Assembly (NCBI RefSeq): GCF_041080625.1
Contig: NZ_CP163518.1
Coordinates: 6,875,501-6,939,500 of the forward strand
DNA: 64,000 nucleotides
Direction: 5' to 3'
Source: Streptomyces sp. CG1
Lineage (GTDB): Bacteria > Actinomycetota > Actinomycetes > Streptomycetales > Streptomycetaceae
Both the position numbers and the translations under genes were made by a program. This document shows positions 46,255-54,497 of the stretch, piece after piece. The notes below the pieces were generated by a model. That model was not told the DNA's origin and did not search any database. It was given only the letters and a program-made list of their open reading frames with translations. The first letter of the stretch is position 1, and each line of letters begins with the position of its first letter.

Positions 46255-47661
46255 ATGTCGGTAGGCGAAGAGGTCCGCACGGATCACGGCAAGCCGCAGC
46301 AGTCCCTCGGGACGGCGGCAGCGCGGAACCTGGCCACCACAACCAAGTCCGTTCCACAGATGCAGGAGATCAGCTCCCGCTGGCTGCTGCGCACGCTCCC
46401 GTGGGTCGACGTACACGGCGGCACGTACCGGGTCAACAGGCGGCTGGCGTACACCGTCGGCGACGGTCGCATCACCTTCGTGAAGACCGGGGACCAGGTC
46501 GAGGTCATCCCCGCCGAACTCGGCGAACTGCCGGCCCTGCGCTCGTACGAGGACGAGGAGGTGCTGACGGAGCTGGCCCGCCGCTGCCGTCAGCGTGACT
46601 TCGCGCCCGGCGAAGTGATCGCCGACTTCGGCAACCCGACCAACGAGGTCTACCTGCTGGCCCACGGCAGGGTCGAGAAGATCGGCACCGGCCCCTACGG
46701 CGACGACGCCGTCCTCGGAGTCCTCGCCGACGGCGCCTACTTCGGCGAACAGGCACTGCTGGACCCGGACGCCATCTGGGAGTTCACCGCCCGCGCGGCC
46801 ACCGCTGCCACCGTACTGATCCTCAGCCGACAGGACTTCGAGCAGGTCGCCGAGCGCGCGGACACCCTGCGCGAACACCTCGAGCAGCTCCGCTCGCTCC
46901 CGGAGCAGCCGACCAACAAGTACGGCGAGAAAGAGGTCGAGCTGGCGGCCGGTCACTCCGGCGAGCCCGACATCCCACACACCTTCGTGGACTACGAGCC
47001 CCGGCCCCGCGAGTACGAGCTGAGCATCGCCCAGACCGTGCTGCGCATCCACACGCGCGTGGCCGACCTGTACAACCAGCCGATGAACCAGACCGAGCAG
47101 CAGCTGCGGCTCACGGTCGAGGCGCTCAAGGAGCGCCAGGAACACGAGCTGATCAACAACCGTGAATTCGGCCTGCTGAACAACTGCGAGTACGACCAGC
47201 GGATCCAGCCGCACGACGGTGTGCCCGGCCCGGACGACATGGACGAGCTGCTCAGCCGTCGGCGCAGCACCAAGCTGTTCCTGGCCCACCCGCGCGCGAT
47301 CTCGGCCTTCGGGCGCGAGCTGAACAAGCGGGGACTGGTCCCGGAGACCGTCGAGATCGGCGGCAACCGCATCCCGACCTGGCGCGGAGTGCCGATCTAC
47401 CCCTGCAACAAGATCCCGGTCACCCCGGAGCGCACGACCTCGATCATCGCCATGCGTACCGGCGAGCAGGACCAGGGCGTCATCGGCCTGAGGCAGTCCG
47501 GCATCCCGGACGAGATCGAGCCCAGCCTGTCCGTCCGTTTCATGGGGATCAACGAACAGGCGATCATCAAGTACCTGGTGACGGCCTACTACTCGGCCGC
47601 CGTGCTGGTGCCCGACGCGCTCGGCGTGCTGGAGAACGTCGAGATCGGCCGGTGGAGGTGA
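46255..47661 (+). CDS. Family 2B encapsulin shell protein (EshA-like, with CNB domain)
   Basis: 468 residues. N-terminal [20 protein letters not shown] and [12 protein letters not shown], then an inserted cyclic-nucleotide-binding-like domain (about 95-212; [10 protein letters not shown] and ARAATAATV form its cassette), then the C-terminal HK97-fold part ([20 protein letters not shown] to ENVEIGRWR). This is the architecture of Family 2B encapsulins, including S. griseus EshA, which self-assemble into protein nanocompartments. GGGAGG lies 9 nt before the ATG at 46255. A polyprenyl synthase gene, the known type of cargo, follows 112 bp downstream. Confidence 0.9.
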   Translation: MSVGEEVRTDHGKPQQSLGTAAARNLATTTKSVPQMQEISSRWLLRTLPWVDVHGGTYRVNRRLAYTVGDGRITFVKTGDQVEVIPAELGELPALRSYEDEEVLTELARRCRQRDFAPGEVIADFGNPTNEVYLLAHGRVEKIGTGPYGDDAVLGVLADGAYFGEQALLDPDAIWEFTARAATAATVLILSRQDFEQVAERADTLREHLEQLRSLPEQPTNKYGEKEVELAAGHSGEPDIPHTFVDYEPRPREYELSIAQTVLRIHTRVADLYNQPMNQTEQQLRLTVEALKERQEHELINNREFGLLNNCEYDQRIQPHDGVPGPDDMDELLSRRRSTKLFLAHPRAISAFGRELNKRGLVPETVEIGGNRIPTWRGVPIYPCNKIPVTPERTTSIIAMRTGEQDQGVIGLRQSGIPDEIEPSLSVRFMGINEQAIIKYLVTAYYSAAVLVPDALGVLENVEIGRWR

Positions 47662-47773
47662 CGTTTCCGCACTTCGCGGCCGTGTCCCCGCTCGTCGGCG
47701 AGGGTAGACCCTCGGAATATGCGTCCGGCCGGGCCGGCGACGCCGGTGTCCGCGGACCTGGCGAGGGGGAGAC

Positions 47774-48961
47774 ATGGCCGAGTTCATGACGGAGACCGAA
47801 GAGCGTTCCCCCGCCGTGCCGCACCCCGGCACGGCGGGGGAACGGCGTGGGAGGACCGGCGACACCGATGCCGGTCCGATCGAGGGACAACCCGAGCGAC
47901 ATCCCGAACCGCATCCCGAGGCGCGTCTCGAAGGACAGGAGGCGGTGGCGCTGCTGGAGCGCACCCGGACCCTGGTCGACCCGGAGCTGCGCGGGGCCCT
48001 GGAGTCGCTGCCCGGCTCCATGCGCCGGATCGCGCTCTACCACTTCGGCTGGCAGCGCGCGGACGGCACCCCGGCGCGGGGCAACGCCGGCAAGGCGATC
48101 CGGCCCGCGCTCGTCCTGGCGGCGGCCACCGCCCTCGGCGGACCGGCGGCCCGTACGGCGGCGGTCCGGGCGGCGGTGGCGGTCGAACTGATCCACAACT
48201 TCACGCTGTTGCACGACGATGTGATGGACCGGGACGCCTCCCGCCGGCACCGGCCCACGGCCTGGACCGTGTTCGGCACCGCCGACGCGATCCTCGCCGG
48301 TGACGCCCTGCAGGCGCTGGCCCTGCGGCTGCTCGCCAAGGACCCGCACCCGGCGTCCGGTCCGGCGGCGGCCCGGCTCGCGGACTGTGTCATGGAGCTG
48401 TGCGCCGGCCAGCACACCGACACGGCCATGGAGCGGCGCGCTCCGCACGAGGTCGGCCTCGACGAGGTGCTCGCCATGGCGGAGGCGAAGACCGGCGCGC
48501 TGCTGGGCTGCGCCTGCGCCCTCGGCGCGCTGTACGCGGGCGCCGACGGCGAGGACGTGGCGGCACTGGACGGCTTCGGCCGCCAGGCCGGGCTCGCCTT
48601 CCAGCTGATCGACGACGTCATCGGCATATGGGGCGACCCACGGCGCACCGGGAAGCCCGCCGGCGCCGATCTCGCGGCCCGCAAGAAGTCGCTGCCCGTG
48701 GTGGCGGCCCTGTCCTCCGGCACGGAGGCGGCGGCCGAACTCGCCGAGCTGTACGGCGAGCCGTACGTCTCCGGTGACGCCGAGGGCATCGCGCGTACGG
48801 CACTGGCCGTGGAGCGGGCCGGCGGTCGGGACTGGGCGCAGGCCGAGGCGGCCGACCGGATGGCTCGCGCCGTGCAGGAGCTGTCCCGCGCGGTCCCCGC
48901 GCCCGAGGCGGCGGGCGGTCTGCTGGCGCTCGCCGAGTACGTCACCCGGCGCAGCAGCTGA
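47774..48961 (+). CDS. polyprenyl diphosphate synthase, probable encapsulin cargo
   Basis: 395 residues. The first about 50 residues are disordered and rich in Pro, Glu, His and Gly (EGQPERHPEPHPEARLEGQE). The catalytic domain has both Asp-rich motifs: LLHDDVMDRD (Asp148 onward) and LIDDVIGIWGD (Asp280-Asp288). Trans-prenyltransferases condense IPP with allylic diphosphates; chain length is not predictable here. In Family 2B systems such enzymes are packaged through a disordered N-terminal loading region, which this tail resembles. A terminator follows. Confidence 0.9.
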   Translation: MAEFMTETEERSPAVPHPGTAGERRGRTGDTDAGPIEGQPERHPEPHPEARLEGQEAVALLERTRTLVDPELRGALESLPGSMRRIALYHFGWQRADGTPARGNAGKAIRPALVLAAATALGGPAARTAAVRAAVAVELIHNFTLLHDDVMDRDASRRHRPTAWTVFGTADAILAGDALQALALRLLAKDPHPASGPAAARLADCVMELCAGQHTDTAMERRAPHEVGLDEVLAMAEAKTGALLGCACALGALYAGADGEDVAALDGFGRQAGLAFQLIDDVIGIWGDPRRTGKPAGADLAARKKSLPVVAALSSGTEAAAELAELYGEPYVSGDAEGIARTALAVERAGGRDWAQAEAADRMARAVQELSRAVPAPEAAGGLLALAEYVTRRSS

Positions 48962-48971
48962 GCGAGGCAAA

Positions 48972-49000
48972 GTCCCGCACATCCCCACGGTGTGCGGGAC
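48972..49000 (+). terminator. terminator of the encapsulin-cargo unit
   Basis: Perfect 10-bp stem GTCCCGCACA/TGTGCGGGAC with a 9-nt loop, starting 11 nt after the polyprenyl synthase stop. Confidence 0.75.
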
Positions 49001-49140
49001 CGGCCGCTCGTGCTGGTCCGGAACCGCTTCTCCCACTTCTGGCAGGCCCCCGAAACATCTTGCGACCACTACGACTGGAGTACTACAAATGGAGTGGTCG
49101 GTCTCCCGGCCGTACCAACTCCTCCTGAAAAGAGACCAGT

Positions 49141-49725
49141 TTGCGCAAGCTCAGCTACTTCATCGCCTGTTCGCTCGACGGCTTCATAGGCGACGAGCAG
49201 GGCGACGCCTCGGAGATGTTCCGCTTCATGGACGAGGAGTACCTCGACTTCCTCAAGACGGAGTTCCCGGAGACCCTGGCCACCCATGGCCGCAGGCAGC
49301 TCGGCCTCGACCACCTGGAGAACAAGCGGTTCGACACCGTCATCCAGGGCCGGGCCAGCTACGAGCTGGCCCTCAAGGAGGGCATCACCAGCCCCTACGC
49401 CCATCTGCGCGAGTACGTCGCCTCCCGCAGCCTGGCCGTGTCCCCCGACCCGCACGTCGAGATCATCGCCGACGACCTGCTCGGCCGGGTCCGCGCGCTG
49501 AAGGCGGAGGAGGGCGGCCTGGACATCTACCTGTGCGGCGGTTCGCGCCTCGCCGGAGAACTGCTGGACGAGATCGACGAACTCGTCATCAAGGCCTACC
49601 CGCTCGTCTACGGCACGGGCATGCCCATGTTCGGCACCGGCCTCGACATCAAGGAGTTCACCCTCGACGGGGTGCGCACCTTCAGCAACGGCGTGCTCGT
49701 GCGGACGTACACGAGGCAGCGCTGA
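49141..49725 (+). CDS. dihydrofolate reductase-like (RibD_C) protein
   Basis: 194 residues from a TTG with GAAAAGAGAC upstream. RibD C-terminal/DHFR fold: YFIACSLDGFIGD at the N-terminus, VIQGRASYELAL and IYLCGGSRLAGELLDEIDELVI later. Such YyaP/YwjB-type proteins bind NADPH and reduce unknown pterin- or flavin-like substrates. The stand-alone gene sits after the encapsulin unit. Confidence 0.8.
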   Translation: MRKLSYFIACSLDGFIGDEQGDASEMFRFMDEEYLDFLKTEFPETLATHGRRQLGLDHLENKRFDTVIQGRASYELALKEGITSPYAHLREYVASRSLAVSPDPHVEIIADDLLGRVRALKAEEGGLDIYLCGGSRLAGELLDEIDELVIKAYPLVYGTGMPMFGTGLDIKEFTLDGVRTFSNGVLVRTYTRQR

Positions 49726-49766
49726 GCCCGCCGCCGACGCCGTACCGGACGCCGTACCGTGGGCGC

Positions 49767-50099
49767 ATGCCGAAACTGCCCCGCATCTTTCACATCACCG
49801 AACGCTCCCTGTGGGAAGCGGCCCGCGAGCGCGGCGCCTACGAGGTGTCGACCCGGGGCCGCACCCTCCAGGAGGAGGGCTTCATCCACTTCTCCACCCG
49901 CGAACAGCTCCCGCACATCGCCGCGTTCCTCTACGGCGACTACGACGGCCCGGACGAGCTGGTCGTCCTGGTCGTGGACCCGGCCCTGGTCGGCGTGCCG
50001 GTGAAGTACGAGGCCGTGGAGCCGGGCGGGGAGGAGTTCCCGCATGTGTACGGGCCGCTGCCGGCCGACGCCGTGGTGGGGGTGGAGTCCTGGGGGTGA
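49767..50099 (+). CDS. DUF952 family protein
   Basis: 110 residues: IFHITERSLWEAARERGAYE, then GFIHFSTREQLPHIAAFLYG, and the C-terminal EFPHVYGPLPADAVVGVES, the standard DUF952 pattern. The fold resembles ADP-ribosyltransferases in some analyses, but activity is unproven. It starts 41 nt after the DHFR-like gene, so co-transcription is likely. Confidence 0.82.
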   Translation: MPKLPRIFHITERSLWEAARERGAYEVSTRGRTLQEEGFIHFSTREQLPHIAAFLYGDYDGPDELVVLVVDPALVGVPVKYEAVEPGGEEFPHVYGPLPADAVVGVESWG

Positions 50100-50136
50100 C
50101 CGGTACCCCTGTCGTATGGGCCTGAACGTCGGCCGT

Positions 50137-50886
50137 TCACCGACCGGCGGCCGGCAGGCCCCCCGTCTCCGGATCCCGGCCGGTCAGGCAGTAGATGCCG
50201 CCGGCCGGGTCGCGCATCACCGTCCAGTGCGGGCCGTGGTGCACCGGGACGGCCCCGTGCTGCTCGTGCCGGGCGCGGACGGCGGCGATGTCCGCGCAGG
50301 CGAGGTCCGGATGGGCGGAGGCGGGGCGCTCGTCGTCGAGGCGCTGGAGCAGGATCCGGACGGGTAGTCCCGTCGGCGGCTTCAGTACCTCGAACTCCGG
50401 GCGGGACCCCTTGAGCCGCTCCCAGCCGGTGAGGGCGGCCCAGAAGTCCGACTCGGCGGTGTACCGGGACGGCGGGATGTCGAGGCAGACCTGGTCCAGC
50501 CGGCTGCCCGCCACCACCGGCGGTCGTACCGTCTCCCCGAGCCAGGGCACGGCACAGAACAACTGCCCCGCCGGAGAACGCAGTACGACCCAGTCGCCGT
50601 GGTCCGCCACCAGCTCCGCGCCGAGTTCCCGGGCCGTCACGGTCAACTCCCGTACGTCCTCGGCGCAGAGGTCGAGATGGGCGCCGCCGTCGCCCGCGGT
50701 GACACCCTGGAGCTTCACGCAGGCGTCCGCACCGGCGGCCTCCTCGGGCAGCAGGGTCAGGAACTCGCCGTGTTCGCCGCGGGATTCGGACGCGTGGGTG
50801 CCGGTGACGGCCGCCCAGAAGGCGCGGGCCTCGGGCAGCCGGTCGGTCGGCCGGTCGACGAAGGCGTACGTCCAGCGAATGATCAT
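50137..50886 (-). CDS. double VOC-domain protein (glyoxalase superfamily)
   Basis: 249 residues with two VOC modules: about 5-120 (EARAFWAAVTGTHASESRGE, VLRSPAGQLFCAV) and about 125-240 (SDFWAALTGWERLKGSRPEF, VMRDPAGGIYCLTGRDP). VOC proteins include glyoxalases, dioxygenases and drug-binding proteins; many Streptomyces paralogues are uncharacterised. Function unknown. Confidence 0.8.
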   Translation of the reverse strand: MIIRWTYAFVDRPTDRLPEARAFWAAVTGTHASESRGEHGEFLTLLPEEAAGADACVKLQGVTAGDGGAHLDLCAEDVRELTVTARELGAELVADHGDWVVLRSPAGQLFCAVPWLGETVRPPVVAGSRLDQVCLDIPPSRYTAESDFWAALTGWERLKGSRPEFEVLKPPTGLPVRILLQRLDDERPASAHPDLACADIAAVRARHEQHGAVPVHHGPHWTVMRDPAGGIYCLTGRDPETGGLPAAGR

Positions 50887-50941
50887 GCGGGGAGTGTAGG
50901 CATGAATTCCCTGGCGGGCCCGGGGGATTCACGCGGGCCGA

Positions 50942-51358
50942 TCATTCCGCCGGGCGCTGGAGGAAACGGAGCTGGTTGCCCGCCGGGTCCCGGAAGGCGC
51001 AGTCGCGCACCCCGTACGGCTGGTCCGTCGGCTCCTGGAGCACATCGCCGCCGGCCTCCCGCACCCGCTCGTACAGCGCGTCGCAGTCCTCGGTCGTGAA
51101 GATGACACCCCGGAGCATGCCCTTGGCGAGCAGTTCGGCCATCGCCTGCCGGTCGGCGGGGGAGGCGTCCGGGTTCGCGCCGGGCGGCTCCAGCACGATC
51201 TCGACGTCCGGCTGCAGCGGTGAGCCCATGGTCACCCAGCGCATGCCCTCGAAGCCCACGTCGTTGCGGACCTCCAGGCCGAGCACGTCGCGGTAGAAGG
51301 CGAGCGCCTTGTCATGGTCGTCCACCGCGATGAAGCACTGCTTGAGTTTCACGTCCAT
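50942..51358 (-). CDS. VOC family protein, AraC-linked
   Basis: 138 residues, a single VOC module: KQCFIAVDDHDKALAFYRDV, VTMGSPLQPDVEIVLEPP, and CAFRDPAGNQLRFLQRP with the C-terminal metal-type Glu/Gln region. It lies 73 nt downstream of an AraC regulator on the same strand; AraC plus VOC pairs are common in Streptomyces. Possibly a small-molecule resistance or binding protein. Confidence 0.82.
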   Translation of the reverse strand: MDVKLKQCFIAVDDHDKALAFYRDVLGLEVRNDVGFEGMRWVTMGSPLQPDVEIVLEPPGANPDASPADRQAMAELLAKGMLRGVIFTTEDCDALYERVREAGGDVLQEPTDQPYGVRDCAFRDPAGNQLRFLQRPAE

Positions 51359-51431
51359 GCAGTCACGCTAGGCCCATCCGGGCCAGGACGCGCGCGACTC
51401 GGGTACGGCTGTGCCGGCGGGGGCGGACGGG

Positions 51432-51836
51432 TCAGTACGGCCGGCGGCGCGGGCGGGTGAACGTACGGGCCACGCAGGACGGGATCACGGCGCTCTCCTC
51501 GTGGCCGCGGGCCCGGTAGGCGCTCGGCGTCTCGCCGACCAGCTCGGTGAAGCGGGAGCTGAAGGAGCCCAGTGACGTACAGCCCACGGCGAGGCAGACC
51601 TCGGTCACGGTGAGGTCGCCCCGGCGCAGCAGCGCCTTCGCCCGCTCGATCCTGCGCGTCATCAGATAGCTGTACGGCGTCTCGCCGAAGGCCTTGCGGA
51701 AGCTGCGCTGGAAATGGCCCGGCGACATATGGGCGCCGCGGGCCAGCTCGGTCATGTCGAGCGGCTCGGCGTACTCGCGGTCCATGCGGTCGCGCACGCG
51801 CCGCAGCCGTCTGAGATCGTCCAGGGTCACGTCCAC
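51432..51836 (-). CDS. AraC-family regulator (DNA-binding domain only)
   Basis: 134 residues, nearly all the double helix-turn-helix AraC domain: LDMTELARGAHMSPGHFQRS and LTVTEVCLAVGCTSLGSFSS. There is no ligand-binding domain, so it may act like a SoxS-type regulator controlled by its level. Start at GTG 51836 or 51830. Three 21-bp tandem repeats begin 18 bp upstream. It likely controls itself and the VOC gene. Confidence 0.85.
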   Translation of the reverse strand: MDVTLDDLRRLRRVRDRMDREYAEPLDMTELARGAHMSPGHFQRSFRKAFGETPYSYLMTRRIERAKALLRRGDLTVTEVCLAVGCTSLGSFSSRFTELVGETPSAYRARGHEESAVIPSCVARTFTRPRRRPY

Positions 51837-51853
51837 AGCGTGGCACAGGGCAC

Positions 51854-51916
51854 TGACATCGCGGGACGGGGCGATGACATCGTAGGACGGGGCGATGACA
51901 TCGCGGGATAGAACGA
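51854..51916. repeat. three tandem 21-bp repeats upstream of the AraC gene
   Basis: Units start at 51854, 51875 and 51896. Units 1 and 2 (TGACATCGCGGGACGGGGCG and TGACATCGTAGGACGGGGCG, each plus A) differ at two bases; unit 3 keeps TGACATCGCGGGA and then diverges. The 21-bp period equals two helical turns, so proteins would line up on one face of the DNA; likely operators. Confidence 0.8.
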
Positions 51917-52011
51917 GTCCGCACAGGACTGCACAACAGAGTCCCCCATCTTCGACACCTCGTTCGCCTCCAGTTCGCCGCGCATTGGCCTGCCCTTGCT
52001 TGCCTTGGGGA

Positions 52012-53166
52012 ATGGACCACATCACGTTCCTCGTGGCGGTCGTCATCGTCACGGCACTGGCGTTCGACTTCACGAACGGGTTCCACGACACCGCCAACGC
52101 GATGGCGACCTCCATCGCCACCGGCGCGCTGAAGCCGCGCACCGCGGTTCTGGTCAGCGGAATCCTCAACATCGTCGGCGCCTTTCTGTCCACCGAGGTG
52201 GCCAGGACGATCTCCGGCGGGATCGTGGACGACAGACTGGTCAGCCCGGCGATGATCTTCGCCGGGCTGGTCGGTGCGATCCTTTGGAACCTGGTGACCT
52301 GGCTCGCCGGGCTGCCCTCCAGTTCGTCCCACGCCCTCTTCGGCGGTCTGATCGGTGCCGTCTGGGTCGGTGCGGGCTCCCACGGCGTGCACTTTGACAA
52401 GGTTGTCGAAAAGGTTCTGATACCGGCCGTGGCCTCTCCGGTGGTGGCCGGTGTGGCCGCCCTCGTCGCCACCTACCTCGCCTACAAGCTCAGCGCCCGC
52501 GCCCGTCAGGACTCGGTGACCAGGGGCTTCCGCCTCGGCCAGATCGCCTCGGCGTCCCTCGTGTCCCTGGCGCACGGCACCAATGACGCCCAGAAGACCA
52601 TGGGTGTCATCACGCTGACGCTGATCTCGGCGGGCGCACTCGGCCATGAAGCGGGCCCGCCGGTGTGGGTGATCGGCGCGGCGGGTCTGGCCATCGGTCT
52701 CGGCACCTACCTGGGCGGCTGGCGGATCATCCGCACCATGGGCAAGGGGCTGGCGGAGATCCAGTCGCCGCAGGGCTTCGCCGCCGAGACGGCCTCGACG
52801 ACGGTGATCCTCACCTCCGCCCACCTCGGCTTCGCGCTGTCCACCACGCAGGTGGCTTCGGGCAGCATCCTCGGCGCCGGTCTCGGCCGCCGCCTCGCGG
52901 AGGTCCGCTGGGGCGTGGCCGGCCGGATGGTGCTGGCCTGGCTGATCACCCTGCCGTCCGCGGCGCTGGTCGGCGGCGTCGCGGCGAGCGTGGTCAAGCA
53001 CGGCGGCAACGTCGGTACGGCGGTCATCGCGCTGGTCGCCCTGGCCCTCGCCGCCGTCATCGTCGCCGCGTCCCGCCGCAACCCGGTGCGCGCCGACAAC
53101 GTCAACGACCACCACGAGGTCACCCTCCGCAACCAGGCCCCGACGAACGTCGGCACGGCCGCCTGA
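52012..53166 (+). CDS. low-affinity inorganic phosphate transporter (Pit family)
   Basis: 384 residues, about 10 membrane helices. The two Pit signatures are present: FTNGFHDTANAMATSIATGA and the inverted repeat version LAHGTNDAQKTMGVITL, as well as GLPSSSSHALFGGLIGAVWV. It imports metal-phosphate with protons. The ATG at 52012 is used. A small membrane protein follows 17 bp later and is probably part of the same unit. Confidence 0.92.
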   Translation: MDHITFLVAVVIVTALAFDFTNGFHDTANAMATSIATGALKPRTAVLVSGILNIVGAFLSTEVARTISGGIVDDRLVSPAMIFAGLVGAILWNLVTWLAGLPSSSSHALFGGLIGAVWVGAGSHGVHFDKVVEKVLIPAVASPVVAGVAALVATYLAYKLSARARQDSVTRGFRLGQIASASLVSLAHGTNDAQKTMGVITLTLISAGALGHEAGPPVWVIGAAGLAIGLGTYLGGWRIIRTMGKGLAEIQSPQGFAAETASTTVILTSAHLGFALSTTQVASGSILGAGLGRRLAEVRWGVAGRMVLAWLITLPSAALVGGVAASVVKHGGNVGTAVIALVALALAAVIVAASRRNPVRADNVNDHHEVTLRNQAPTNVGTAA

Positions 53167-53183
53167 CCCTCCGGGAGCCCCTC

Positions 53184-53408
53184 ATGCATGTCGACTGGTC
53201 CGCCCTCGGCAAGGTCGCCGCGGTCAGCCTCGGTGTCACAGTCGCCGTGGTCGTCGTCTTCACCTTCGGCGTCCTCGGCCTGTCCCGAGCGGAAGCCGAC
53301 CGCTCCGGTTCCGCCACCGCGGGCCGGGCCCAGGCCGCCCTGTGCTTCCTCGCCTGCGCGGCGGTGGTGGCGTACGGGATCTATCTGATCGTGCCGCAGT
53401 TCCACTGA
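53184..53408 (+). CDS. small membrane protein linked to the Pit transporter
   Basis: 74 residues with two membrane helices (VAAVSLGVTVAVVVVFTFGV and ALCFLACAAVVAYGIYLIV) joined by a polar loop. It is 17 nt after the pit gene with GGGAG upstream. The placement is conserved in Streptomyces pit operons; function unknown. A hairpin terminator follows. Confidence 0.8.
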   Translation: MHVDWSALGKVAAVSLGVTVAVVVVFTFGVLGLSRAEADRSGSATAGRAQAALCFLACAAVVAYGIYLIVPQFH

Positions 53409-53442
53409 CGGCGAGCTGCGCACGACGCATACGGACACCGAG

Positions 53443-53470
53443 GGGCCCGGCCGGCAAACCGACCGGGCCC
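53443..53470 (+). terminator. terminator of the pit operon
   Basis: GGGCCCGG / CCGGGCCC (8 bp) separated by 12 nt, 34 nt after the small membrane protein stop. Confidence 0.65.
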
Positions 53471-53839
53471 GCTTCGTACCGTGGGCACGGCTTCCCTGAG
53501 ACGACCCGAACCTCCTACGGCACCCCGAACACCCGCAAGCAGACGGCGGCTTGCTACCGGGCCCCCTTTTCACGGGGACAGGAAGTCTCAGGCCTCGGGT
53601 GTCTTGCGGACTGTGTGCGGACTGCTGGGCCTCGGTGCGGTCGGTGTGACGGGGGCCGCGGAACGGTAGCGGAGATCATGAGTGGGTTCACGTGCCCGGG
53701 TTTCGGGCGAAACGTAGACGTACTGATTGAGGACGTCGTTCGAAGGCGACGGATGGCTCTTAGTGGTGCCGTGGGGGTGCGCCTGACGCGACAGATGCGT
53801 CACAGGCGTGGGGCCCACTTGGATGTACCGAGGTAATGA
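53471..53839. other. gene-free stretch at the left edge of the putative island
   Basis: No credible gene. It holds copy A of the composite direct repeat (53556-53627); beyond it the sequence becomes less G+C-rich up to the CGNR gene. Confidence 0.5.
53556..53627 (+). repeat. composite direct repeat, copy A (left)
   Basis: Two adjacent blocks. Block 1 (53556-53595) begins ACCGGGCCCC and ends CTCAGGCCT, resembling 58453-58489. Block 2 (53596-53627, 32 bp) contains TGCGGACTGTGTGCGGACTG and matches 58599-58630 at 31 of 32 positions. In copy B the blocks are separated by about 110 bp. The copies lie 5.0 kb apart in direct orientation. Confidence 0.75.
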
Positions 53840-54415
53840 TCACTCCGCTGATCTGGGGTTTTTGTGCCGGTTGGCATTGAAGCGAGCTTTCTTCTGACGA
53901 TTCCCGCACGTGTTCATGTCGCACCATTTGCGGGTGCGGCTTTGGCTGGTGTCGAAGAAGGCGGCTTGGCAGGTCGGTGATGCGCACAAGGCCAATTTTC
54001 CGTCTCGTTCGCCCGCGATGATGCTGATCGCGTCGGCGGCGATCACGCTGAGGGCATCTTCCACGCAGGAAGCCGAACTGAGCCGCCATCGCCGCTTACC
54101 CTCGGGCGTCAGGATCGCCGCGGCCCGACCCTGAACGCTGAAGTCATTGATGACTTGAACAGCAGACGCGGGGAGAGCGTTCTGGAGCGCGGCCGCTGTC
54201 GCGCCGGCGTGAATCGACTCCCTCAGTTCCCGAGCGAGGTCGAGCTGGGCAGCGGTGCAGGAGTCCACGGCGAGGCCGCTCGCCGCCAGCCAGTCGACGA
54301 GTCGCTGCGGTGTGGGAATGCGCTCCACGGGGTCGCCATGACGCTCCGACAGAGTCCCCGTGAAGCTGGTCGCCAGCACCTTACCGAGGCGGAAGTCAGG
54401 GAACTCAGCACGCAT
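53840..54415 (-). CDS. CGNR zinc-finger (ABATE-type) regulator
   Basis: 191 residues. The N-terminal helical domain (about 1-135) resembles the ABATE (putative stress-response) domain. The C-terminal zinc finger has Cys144, Cys149, Cys165 and Cys170, the last opening the diagnostic CGNR motif (170-173), followed by a basic helix. Such proteins are thought to be transcription regulators. It is divergent from an epoxide hydrolase, with a dyad between. Lower G+C than the flanking core genes suggests acquisition. Confidence 0.82.
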   Translation of the reverse strand: MRAEFPDFRLGKVLATSFTGTLSERHGDPVERIPTPQRLVDWLAASGLAVDSCTAAQLDLARELRESIHAGATAAALQNALPASAVQVINDFSVQGRAAAILTPEGKRRWRLSSASCVEDALSVIAADAISIIAGERDGKLALCASPTCQAAFFDTSQSRTRKWCDMNTCGNRQKKARFNANRHKNPRSAE

Positions 54416-54459
54416 GGAACCACCTTAGCCGGTTGCAGCGTGGCTTGGAGAACTGCTAG

Positions 54460-54478
54460 AACCGTCTTAGCCGGTTCC
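54460..54478. promoter_or_regulatory. operator candidate between the CGNR gene and the epoxide hydrolase gene
   Basis: GAACCG and CGGTTC form a perfect 6-bp dyad with a 7-nt spacer. The segment CTTAGCCGGTT occurs twice in the region (54425-54435 and 54467-54477), 42 bp apart (four helical turns). It may be where the CGNR protein binds. Confidence 0.5.
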
Positions 54479-54497
54479 GTGATGGCCAGGAGGTCTC

